DNA of 6,254 bases from Ruminococcus sp. (GTDB lineage: Bacteria > Bacillota > Clostridia > Oscillospirales > Ruminococcaceae): positions 1 through 6,254 of the forward strand of contig DMBA01000342.1 of NCBI GenBank assembly GCA_003446315.1, read 5' to 3'. How positions within the stretch are numbered: position 1 is the stretch's first letter; each line of letters begins with the position of its first letter. The position numbers were made by a program, and so were the translations under genes. Of the stretch, positions 1-5,464 are shown one piece after another. The notes under the pieces were generated by a model, which worked only from the letters and a program-made list of their open reading frames with translations, had not been told where the DNA came from and searched no databases.

Positions 1-2160
1 CGGCGGCTCCAGTCCGAGGGCGATCGCCGGTAAACCGTCCGTCATCAGATTGACAAGCAGGATCTGTGTCGGGAGCAGCACCATCGGCAAGCCCATCAAA
101 ATGCCGGCAAACATGGTCAGCACCTCGCCGATGTTGCATGCCAGCAGATAACGCACGAATTTGCGTATATTTGCATAAACAGTTCTGCCTTCACGCACCG
201 CGGATACCATCGTGTCAAAGCGGTCATCCAGCAGCACGACATCTGCTGCCTGCCGCGTGACATCCGTCCCGTTTTTGCCCATCGCTACGCCGATATCTGC
301 TTCCTTGACCGCCGGTGCATCGTTGACACCGTCACCGGTCATCGCGGCAATATGCCCGTTTGCACGGAAAGCCCTGACCAGCCGCAGTTTGTGCGCCGGC
401 GTAACTCGCGCAAATACGGCATACCGATCTATGCATGCCGCCAGCTCTGCATCAGACATTGCATCCAGTTCTGCACCGGTCACGGCATGCTCTGCATGCG
501 GAATGCCTGCCTGCTTTGCAATCGCGGATGCCGTTTTGATATGGTCGCCCGTCAGCATCACCACGCGGATGCCCGCCCGTGTACAATCAGAGATTGCACG
601 CTTTGCCTGCTCCCGCGGCGGATCCATCATGCCCATAAAACCAAGAAATACCATCTGTGCAGGCTGTGCGGTATCCTGCTGCTGTGCCTGTTCTGCGAAC
701 GCCAGCACCCGCAGCGCATCTTCTGCCATATGATCCGCAAGGCACGCAAATTCTGCCCGTTTCTGCGGTGTCAGCGGCTGATCGGTTCCATGCGTGCGGT
801 AATATGCACAAGCCCGCAGAATGACATCTGCTGCACCCTTTCGCAATGCAAGAGAGCCGTTCTCTGTCCGGTAAAAAACAGTCATCGAACGGGTATCGCT
901 GTCAAACGGGATCTCGGAAAGCATCTGATAACGGGAAAACTGATCCGCAGAGACACTGCATTTTGCCGCTGCAACCAACAATGCGGCTTCTGTCGGATCG
1001 CCTTGTATTTCCCATGCATCCCCCGCTGCACGGAGCGCCGCGTGATTGCATAAAACGGCACAGCGCAGCAGCGGATGCAATGCAGAAAGCATATGTCCGG
1101 CACATTGTTTTCCCGCTGTGATGATCCTGCCGCTGCGCTGCCATCCTGTGCCGGTGATCTCATATCCGGCATCCGGTGTCTGTATGCGGCAGACCGTCAT
1201 TTTATTCTCGGTGATCGTGCCGGTCTTATCGGAACAAATGACCGATGCACAGCCAAGTGTCTCCACTGCGTGCAGTTTATTCACAAGCGCATTGCGGGCA
1301 AGCATCCGCCGGACTGCCAGTGCAAGTGCAATCGTAACGGTTGCCGGCAAACCTTCCGGAATGGCTGCGATCGCTATGGTGATGCCCGTCATCAGCATAT
1401 CAAAGACCGGTTCGCCGCGCAATACACCTGCTGCAAAGACCAATCCGCAAACAGCCAGACAGATCAGCGCAACCGTTTTGCCAAGCTCCGCAAGCCGTTT
1501 TTGCAGGGGCGTTTCTTCCGTTTCAATATCGGAAAGCAATTGCGAGATCTGTCCCATCTGCGTGGATAATCCGGTTGCGATGACCACCGCTTCTGCCGTT
1601 CCTGCCGTTACAGCAGTACCGGCATAAAGCACATCTTTGCGCCCGATCGCATTATCCGGTTTCGCATCCTCATCTGTATGCGCATGCTTCTCCACCGCCG
1701 CAGATTCGCCCGTCAGAATGGATTCCTCTGCGGAAAGCTGTGCACATTGCAGGATCAGGGCATCCGCCGGCACGCAATCACCCGTTTCCAGCACGATCAC
1801 ATCATCCGGAACCACCTCTTCTGCCGGAATGGTACAAAGTTTCCCGTCACGCCGGACATGCGCTGCCGGTGCTGTCATGCTCCGCAGCGCAAGCAATGTT
1901 TGTTCCGTGCGGAATTCCTGTATGAAGCCAAGCAGCGCATTCAGCACCACGATCACCGCAATCGTGACTGCATCGGCATATTCCCCCAGCATCCACGAAA
2001 TGACCGCTGCTGCAAGCAGGATCAGCACCATGACATCACTGAACTGTCCGATCAGTATGCGCAGCGGATGCGGACGCGGCTGTTCTGCAAGCGTATTTGC
2101 ACCGTATTCTTTTTTCTTTTTGGCGGCTTCTGCGGAAGTCAGTCCCTGATTCTTTTGCAT
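1..2160 (-). CDS. P-type (IIA, SERCA-like) Ca2+-transporting ATPase, 3' end outside window
   Basis: This membrane pump hydrolyses ATP to export cations, very probably Ca2+, from the cytoplasm. The frame is open for 720 codons and leaves the window before its stop; relatives are roughly 850-900 residues, so the last helices are missing. The start is ATG at 2160, preceded 8 bases upstream by GAGAGGAG (2169-2176). Visible parts, in order: helices M1-M2 (about 43-80), actuator loop TGES (150-153), M3-M4 (about 229-280) with PEGLPA (268-273), phosphorylation motif SDKTGT with Asp311, nucleotide-domain motifs GDPTEA (387-392) and KGA (441-443), DPPR (513-516), TGDH (537-540) and TGDGVND (608-614). 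Residues aligning with SERCA Ca2+ ligands are present: Glu269 (M4), Asn676 and Glu679 (M5), Asn704, Thr707 and Asp708 (M6). The Asn-x-x-Glu in M5 favours a SERCA-like over a PMCA-like pump. The M8 ligand position lies outside the window, so transport stoichiometry cannot be judged. It is divergent from dut. No convincing promoter was found for it. [Confidence was missing from the original answer; the value here was supplied when the form was mended.]. Confidence 0.9.
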   Translation of the reverse strand, partial: MQKNQGLTSAEAAKKKKEYGANTLAEQPRPHPLRILIGQFSDVMVLILLAAAVISWMLGEYADAVTIAVIVVLNALLGFIQEFRTEQTLLALRSMTAPAAHVRRDGKLCTIPAEEVVPDDVIVLETGDCVPADALILQCAQLSAEESILTGESAAVEKHAHTDEDAKPDNAIGRKDVLYAGTAVTAGTAEAVVIATGLSTQMGQISQLLSDIETEETPLQKRLAELGKTVALICLAVCGLVFAAGVLRGEPVFDMLMTGITIAIAAIPEGLPATVTIALALAVRRMLARNALVNKLHAVETLGCASVICSDKTGTITENKMTVCRIQTPDAGYEITGTGWQRSGRIITAGKQCAGHMLSALHPLLRCAVLCNHAALRAAGDAWEIQGDPTEAALLVAAAKCSVSADQFSRYQMLSEIPFDSDTRSMTVFYRTENGSLALRKGAADVILRACAYYRTHGTDQPLTPQKRAEFACLADHMAEDALRVLAFAEQAQQQDTAQPAQMVFLGFMGMMDPPREQAKRAISDCTRAGIRVVMLTGDHIKTASAIAKQAGIPHAEHAVTGAELDAMSDAELAACIDRYAVFARVTPAHKLRLVRAFRANGHIAAMTGDGVNDAPAVKEADIGVAMGKNGTDVTRQAADVVLLDDRFDTMVSAVREGRTVYANIRKFVRYLLACNIGEVLTMFAGILMGLPMVLLPTQILLVNLMTDGLPAIALGLEPP

Positions 2161-2256
2161 AGCATTCGCTCCTCTCTGTCTCAATCTATGCACCGGTTCA
2201 TCAATTCATGCGGCAGAGGATGCGGGGTTCCTGTGAAAATCAGAATAAAACATGAA

Positions 2257-2279
2257 TATTTGCGGATATCTCTTGCAAA
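2257..2279. repeat. Imperfect dyad in the divergent ATPase/dut intergenic region
   Basis: TATTTGC (2257-2263) is mirrored by GCAAA (2275-2279), continuing imperfectly as GCAAAATA, around an 11-base centre. The right arm overlaps the -35 box of the dut promoter. It could be a regulator site acting on one or both divergent genes. A seven-base A/T-rich arm can easily arise by chance, so this is only a weak call. The rest of 2161-2342 shows nothing else recognisable apart from the dut promoter and the two ribosome binding sites. Confidence 0.2.
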
Positions 2280-2301
2280 ATAAACAGGTTTGTGCTATAC
2301 T
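2273..2301 (+). promoter_or_regulatory. Sigma-A-type promoter for dut
   Basis: The -35 box is TTGCAA (2273-2278) and the -10 box is TATACT (2296-2301), separated by exactly 17 bases, with an extended -10 TGC at 2293-2295. Transcription should start near 2308, leaving a leader of about 35 bases before the dut start codon. The leader carries the ribosome binding site AAAGGCGG (2327-2334), 8 bases before ATG. Confidence 0.8.
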
Positions 2302-2342
2302 AAAGTGTAAAGTCAATCCAAATCCGAAAGGCGGTTTTTTAT

Positions 2343-2780
2343 ATGAAACTGACATTCCGGCTCCTGCGGGAAGGGGCTGTGCTTCCGGTGCGTGCAACAC
2401 AGGCAAGTGCCGGTCTGGATCTCTCTGCGTGCCTGACCGAACCGGTCGAGATCCCGCCGCATGAGATCCGTCTGATCCCGACCGGTCTTTCTGCGGCTCC
2501 GGATACTGCGGATGTGATGCTGATGCTCTGCGCTCGTTCCGGACTCTCCACCAAGCACGGCATTGCAATGGCAAACGGTGTCGGCATTGTGGATGCAGAT
2601 TACCGCGGCGAGATCTGTGTGCCGCTGATTAACCAGAGCAATGCAGCATTCACCGTAACAAACGGTCTGCGCATTGCACAATTGATCGTTGTGCCCGTTT
2701 GCATGCCGGAAATCACGACGGCAGAGGTTTTGCCGGAAACCGTGCGCGGTGCCGGCGGATTCGGTTCTACCGGTTCATAA
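2343..2780 (+). CDS. dut: Deoxyuridine 5'-triphosphate nucleotidohydrolase (dUTPase)
   Basis: This cytoplasmic enzyme hydrolyses dUTP to dUMP and pyrophosphate. It keeps uracil out of DNA and supplies dUMP for thymidylate synthesis; the family is a homotrimer with active sites shared between subunits. The protein is 145 residues, the usual length, and all five family motifs are present: I, ASAGLDL (21-27); II, ARSGLSTKHG (64-73); III, GVGIVDADYRGE (79-90) with the probable catalytic Asp84; IV, GLRIAQLIV (108-116); V, RGAGGFGSTG (135-144). The complete glycine-rich motif V argues for an active enzyme. Small departures from the common form are Ala instead of Pro opening motif II and Leu109 where an acidic residue is frequent in motif IV. 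The ATG at 2343 is supported by AAAGGCGG 8 bases upstream and by the promoter at 2273-2301. The next gene follows after 43 A-rich bases with no terminator, so the two are probably co-transcribed. Confidence 0.95.
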   Translation: MKLTFRLLREGAVLPVRATQASAGLDLSACLTEPVEIPPHEIRLIPTGLSAAPDTADVMLMLCARSGLSTKHGIAMANGVGIVDADYRGEICVPLINQSNAAFTVTNGLRIAQLIVVPVCMPEITTAEVLPETVRGAGGFGSTGS

Positions 2781-2823
2781 GAAATAAAAAAAGAGATAGA
2801 TAAAAAAAGAAAGGAACATCATT

Positions 2824-3087
2824 ATGAAACTGAAACTGACTTATTTTTTTACGATTATTGCGGCGATTGTTCTCGGTCATTTCCTTGGTGTTATGTGCAG
2901 CGGAACCGGTGAAGAACTGATCCAATGGCTCGGTACGACACTGGATTTCGGGTTTCCGCCCACTTCATTCAATTTTGCAGCCATGTCGCTGACACTTGGT
3001 GTTTCTTTTTCCGTCAATTTTCTTCAGATCCTCTTTGTGCTGCTCGCCGTGGTACTTTCCCCGAAGATCGCTTCTGCCATTAAATAA
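2824..3087 (+). CDS. Small two-helix membrane protein, DUF4321-like
   Basis: An 87-residue integral membrane protein of unknown function. A first hydrophobic helix spans about residues 6-25. A polar loop follows, containing a GFPPTSFN stretch (43-50), then a FAAMSLTLGVSFSVN segment (51-65) leading into a second helix of about 66-80 and a short basic tail. The pattern of an N-terminal helix, a loop, then 'SLTLGVSFSVN' before a second helix resembles the small Firmicutes family DUF4321, recognised from memory rather than by a search. The ATG at 2824 is preceded by GAAAGGAA (2809-2816) at good spacing. It lies 43 bases after dut with no intervening hairpin, so it is likely read from the dut promoter. 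No terminator is evident after its TAA, and transcription may run into the tRNA unit. Being a real gene is well supported; the family name is less certain. Confidence 0.75.
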   Translation: MKLKLTYFFTIIAAIVLGHFLGVMCSGTGEELIQWLGTTLDFGFPPTSFNFAAMSLTLGVSFSVNFLQILFVLLAVVLSPKIASAIK

Positions 3088-3112
3088 GCAGGACATTCTG
3101 TACAGAAAAATG

Positions 3113-3151
3113 CGCGTGACTGCCCGGAATTGATACTTGACAAATCACGCG
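3113..3151. repeat. Perfect 7-bp inverted repeat bracketing the tRNA promoter -35 box
   Basis: CGCGTGA (3113-3119) and TCACGCG (3145-3151) are perfect reverse complements separated by 25 bases. The -35 box (3137-3142) lies between the arms, and the right arm falls within the 17-base promoter spacer. It could be a regulator site, or chance. The 25-base loop makes it a poor terminator for the upstream gene. Confidence 0.35.
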
Positions 3152-3165
3152 GAACTTGTTATAAT
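3137..3165 (+). promoter_or_regulatory. Consensus promoter for tRNA-Leu
   Basis: A perfect -35 TTGACA (3137-3142) and a perfect -10 TATAAT (3160-3165) are separated by exactly 17 bases, with an extended -10 TGT at 3157-3159. Transcription should begin near 3172, giving a 5' leader of about 37 bases to be removed by RNase P. Full consensus strength fits a stable-RNA gene. Confidence 0.92.
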
Positions 3166-3208
3166 AATAGGCGGTGTCAACTGTTTCACATGCATTTGCA
3201 CCGTTTTT

Positions 3209-3290
3209 GCGAGTATGGCGGAACTGGCAGACGCACCAGATTTAGGTTCTGGCGGAGAGATCCATGCAGGTTCGATTCCTGTTACTCGCA
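3209..3290 (+). tRNA. tRNA-Leu, anticodon UAG (CUN codons)
   Basis: The sequence folds as a class II tRNA. The acceptor stem is GCGAGTA (3209-3215) pairing with TACTCGC (3283-3289), all 7 pairs formed. The D stem is GCG/CGC (3218-3220, 3232-3234). The anticodon stem is CCAGA/TCTGG (3236-3240, 3248-3252) around the loop TTTAGGT, with anticodon TAG at 3243-3245. A long variable arm (3253-3265) contains a GGA/TCC stem, and the T arm is GCAGG-TTCGATT-CCTGT (3266-3282). The long variable arm, the anticodon and discriminator A3290 together identify leucine. The 3' CCA is not encoded (the next bases are TTC), so it must be added by tRNA nucleotidyltransferase. The gene stands alone with its own promoter and terminator. 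Confidence 0.97.
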
Positions 3291-3332
3291 TTCTATTGTG
3301 ATGGGCGGCAGCCGATCCCCATACAGAACAAT

Positions 3333-3375
3333 ATGCCCCGAAGCGATCCGTTTGCATCGCTCCGGGGCATTGTTT
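3333..3375. terminator. Strong intrinsic terminator, probably bidirectional
   Basis: The left arm ATGCCCCGAAGCGAT (3333-3347) pairs with ATCGCTCCGGGGCAT (3356-3370). Fourteen of 15 positions match, with one A/C mismatch and an 8-base loop. On the plus strand the stem is followed by TGTTTTTG, an adequate U-tract for ending the tRNA transcript. On the minus strand it is followed by a weaker U-rich ATATTGTTCTG, which could end the apeA operon, whose stop codon lies about 20 bases before the hairpin in that direction. The position between convergent units fits shared use. Confidence 0.85.
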
Positions 3376-3391
3376 TTGCTGTTATCCGGGA

Positions 3392-4792
3392 TCAGGAAGC
3401 ATTGAAAGCTGCAACTGCTTTGTAGGTCATATAGACATCAATCTTGCTGACAACTTCCAGCGGCGCATGCATGGAAAGCACCGGAACACCGACATCCACT
3501 GTGTCAATATTCAGATTTGCAAGATATGCCGCAACGGTTCCGCCGCCGCCGATATCCACTTTGCCAAGCTCGCCGGTCTGCCAGATCACGCCGGAATTGT
3601 CAAAGAGGCTGCGCATTTTGCCGATGAATTCCGCAGAAGCATCCGAAGAACCGCTTTTGCCGCGTGCACCGGTATATTTCATCATGCAGACACCGTAATT
3701 AAGATAAGCGCAGTTTCTGCGGTCGTTGACATCTGCGAAAGTGGGATCCAGTGCAGCCGTTACGTCCGCAGAAAGGCACTGGGAATTCGCAAAAACAGTA
3801 TGTGCCTGCGTGCCGAATGCCGCGGAAAGATCCTTCATGAAATCATGGAAATATGCCGAGCAAAGACCCGTATTGCCCTCGCTGCCGATCTCCTCTTTAT
3901 CGGTCAGGATGGCAACGGCAGTATGCTGCGGATTTTCCGTATCCAGCAGTGCTGCAAGTGCCGGATATGCGCAGACGCGGTCATCATGACCGTAACCGCC
4001 GATCATGCTGCGGTCAAATCCGAGATCACGCGCCTTGCCTGCGGGCACAACTTCCAGTTCGGCAGAAAGGAAATCTGTTTCGGTGATGCCGTATTTTTCG
4101 TTGAGGATCTGCATAATGCGCAGTTTGACGAGATCACTGCCTTCATCGCTGCGGAACGGACGGGAACCGATCAGCAGATTGAGTTCTTCACCCTTGATGC
4201 CCTGTGCAAGCGGACGCTTTACCTGCTCTGATGCCAGATGCGGCAGCAGATCGGTGACGCAGAAAATCGGATCGCCTTCGTCATCGCCGACCGAGATCGG
4301 AATTACGGTGCCGTCCTTTTTGACAACAACGCCGTGCAGTGCAAGCGGCAGAACCGTCCACTGATATTTCTTGATGCCGCCGTAATAATGGGTTTTGAAC
4401 AGTGCAAGCTCACTGTCTTCATAAAGCGGAGACTGCTTCAGATCCAGACGCGGCGAGTCAATATGTGCAGCGCTCAGACGAATACCGGAGTCCAGCGGGT
4501 CTGTACCGATGACAGCAGCGACAATTGCTTTTTTGCGGTTCACGGTATAGATCTTATCGCCGGCTTTCACGGCATCGCCGCGCTTCCAGAGCCGGAAGCC
4601 TTTCTGCTCCAGCAATTCTGCGGCATATGCAGCCGCTTCGCGTTCGGTCTTGCTGCGGTCGAGGAATACTTTGTAATCCTCGCAGAATGCATCTGCCTGT
4701 GCGATCTGTGCATCATCCAGCACAAGTGCAGCATGCTTTTTTTGTGTCAGCAGAGATTCTTTCAGTGCTTTCAGATTTTCTTTTTGATCCAT
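3392..4792 (-). CDS. apeA: M18 family aminopeptidase 1 (internal start within the composite frame)
   Basis: A cytoplasmic, probably dinuclear-metal aminopeptidase that removes N-terminal residues from peptides; M18 enzymes characteristically form dodecameric tetrahedral shells. From ATG 4792 the protein is 466 residues, the expected length for the bacterial ApeA subgroup. Probable metal or catalytic positions: His110 in AAHIDSPRLD, the HDDR region (269-272), Glu300-Glu301 in DKEEIGSEGNTG, Asp343 in LSADV, and His442 in LSMHAPLE. Other family stretches are FKTHYYGGIKKYQW (132-145), KYTGARGK (372-379) and GKVDIGGGGT (410-419). From memory it closely resembles Thermotoga ApeA. A perfect AAAGGAGG lies 8 bases before this ATG, making it a much better-marked start than the coaE one and supporting synthesis as a free enzyme. 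The same frame is open upstream into coaE, so the protein may also exist fused to the kinase. It ends with TGA at 3392-3394, just before the shared terminator. Confidence 0.85.
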   Translation of the reverse strand: MDQKENLKALKESLLTQKKHAALVLDDAQIAQADAFCEDYKVFLDRSKTEREAAAYAAELLEQKGFRLWKRGDAVKAGDKIYTVNRKKAIVAAVIGTDPLDSGIRLSAAHIDSPRLDLKQSPLYEDSELALFKTHYYGGIKKYQWTVLPLALHGVVVKKDGTVIPISVGDDEGDPIFCVTDLLPHLASEQVKRPLAQGIKGEELNLLIGSRPFRSDEGSDLVKLRIMQILNEKYGITETDFLSAELEVVPAGKARDLGFDRSMIGGYGHDDRVCAYPALAALLDTENPQHTAVAILTDKEEIGSEGNTGLCSAYFHDFMKDLSAAFGTQAHTVFANSQCLSADVTAALDPTFADVNDRRNCAYLNYGVCMMKYTGARGKSGSSDASAEFIGKMRSLFDNSGVIWQTGELGKVDIGGGGTVAAYLANLNIDTVDVGVPVLSMHAPLEVVSKIDVYMTYKAVAAFNAS

Positions 4793-5464
4793 AATGGGTT
4801 CCTCCTTTGGCAAATTTAGATGGTTGTGGTACAAATCCGTTTCCTGCTGTATCCGCAGAATCAGTTCCCCGGCATGCTGCCGGAGCGCCGCAGGATCACC
4901 GTTGTTTTCGAGCACGGCATCTGCATGCGAACGGAAAAACGCTTCGGAATACTGCGCCCGGATGCGTTGTTCCGCCTGCTCCTCGGTGATCGGATCGCGT
5001 GAAAGGATCCTGTTTTTGCGGATCTCCCTGTCTGCAATGACAGACAGGATCATATGACAAAAGCGGTAGATCCCGCTTTCAAACAGCGTCGGTGCATCCA
5101 GAATCACAGCGCGGTGTCCCGCTGCTGCAAACTGCCGCACCGATTCGCGGATTGCCTGTGTAATATAGGGATAAATGATCGCCTGATACTGCTCCCGTCT
5201 GACCGGATCGCTGAAGATCATGGCAGCAACGGCTTTGCGGTTCATCTGACCGTCCGGCAGCAAAATCGCCTGCCCGAACACCTGTGAAAGTGCACGGAGA
5301 CACGGTGTTCCGGCTGCAACGACCGCTTTTGCCGTTTCATCGGCATTGATGACGGCAAGTCCGTTTTCCGAAAACAGTTTGCTGACTGTTGTTTTTCCGG
5401 CACCGGTCTGACCGGTCAGACCGATCAGGAAAACGCCGGTTCCCATCCCGTCAGGATGCTTCAT
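3392..5464 (-). CDS. coaE: Dephospho-CoA kinase (CoaE) in continuous frame with M18 aminopeptidase (ApeA): 690-residue composite
   Basis: The N-terminal part is a dephospho-CoA kinase, which phosphorylates the ribose 3'-OH of dephospho-CoA with ATP in the last step of coenzyme A synthesis. Seen here: the P-loop GQTGAGKT (18-25), the NAD triplet (40-42, usually DAD), MNRKAVAAMIFSDP (74-87), IIYP (96-99, where the family usually has HP), DAPTLFESG (123-131), and lid-region SRDPITEEQAEQRI (155-168). The kinase fold should end near residue 205, normal for the family. The frame does not stop there. It continues through about 19 linker residues into a full M18 aminopeptidase beginning at Met225. 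The start is ATG at 5464, with AGGGGG (5474-5479) 9 bases upstream, overlapping the preceding gene by 14 bases. A TTG at 5488 is possible but has no better signal; ATG 5446 would also keep the kinase core. The CoaE identity is secure. Whether the full-length fusion is made is open, because an internal ribosome binding site could give a separate aminopeptidase. Confidence 0.85.
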   Translation of the reverse strand: MKHPDGMGTGVFLIGLTGQTGAGKTTVSKLFSENGLAVINADETAKAVVAAGTPCLRALSQVFGQAILLPDGQMNRKAVAAMIFSDPVRREQYQAIIYPYITQAIRESVRQFAAAGHRAVILDAPTLFESGIYRFCHMILSVIADREIRKNRILSRDPITEEQAEQRIRAQYSEAFFRSHADAVLENNGDPAALRQHAGELILRIQQETDLYHNHLNLPKEEPIMDQKENLKALKESLLTQKKHAALVLDDAQIAQADAFCEDYKVFLDRSKTEREAAAYAAELLEQKGFRLWKRGDAVKAGDKIYTVNRKKAIVAAVIGTDPLDSGIRLSAAHIDSPRLDLKQSPLYEDSELALFKTHYYGGIKKYQWTVLPLALHGVVVKKDGTVIPISVGDDEGDPIFCVTDLLPHLASEQVKRPLAQGIKGEELNLLIGSRPFRSDEGSDLVKLRIMQILNEKYGITETDFLSAELEVVPAGKARDLGFDRSMIGGYGHDDRVCAYPALAALLDTENPQHTAVAILTDKEEIGSEGNTGLCSAYFHDFMKDLSAAFGTQAHTVFANSQCLSADVTAALDPTFADVNDRRNCAYLNYGVCMMKYTGARGKSGSSDASAEFIGKMRSLFDNSGVIWQTGELGKVDIGGGGTVAAYLANLNIDTVDVGVPVLSMHAPLEVVSKIDVYMTYKAVAAFNAS
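4801..4808 (-). promoter_or_regulatory. Perfect Shine-Dalgarno for apeA, inside the open coaE frame
   Basis: AAAGGAGG on the minus strand is fully complementary to the 16S anti-Shine-Dalgarno and stands 8 bases before ATG 4792. In the composite frame the same bases are read as part of Pro-Lys-Glu-Glu-Pro. It decides the apeA start and is the best reason to expect a separate aminopeptidase product. Confidence 0.85.

Noticed and set aside
212..2283. Plus-strand open frames antisense to the ATPase (for example 352-1053 and 1678-2283)
   Set aside because: They are low-complexity Cys/Arg/His- or Ser/Ala-rich translations opposite a strongly conserved, continuous P-type ATPase frame, with no credible start signals.
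3096..3107. Perfect 12-base palindrome TTCTGTACAGAA after the DUF4321-like gene, considered as a terminator
   Set aside because: As a hairpin it would have only four weak pairs around a four-base loop, followed by an A-run rather than a T-run on the plus strand. It does not match the LexA-type operator of Firmicutes.
3301..3322. Small hairpin (ATGGGCGG with CCG and CCCAT) between the tRNA and the terminator
   Set aside because: It has a three-base bulge and no T-tract. It is probably part of the tRNA 3' trailer; nothing suggests an independent RNA gene.
3130..3405. Possible small proteins on both strands across 3130-3405
   Set aside because: They translate the tRNA-Leu gene, its promoter and the terminator. 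The minus-strand peptide with VTGIEPA is a well-known spurious translation of tRNA-Leu genes. No ribosome binding site supports either.
3467..4231. Plus-strand open frame of 254 codons opposite apeA
   Set aside because: Its composition reflects the complement of the conserved M18 sequence. It matches no recognisable family and lacks a ribosome binding site.
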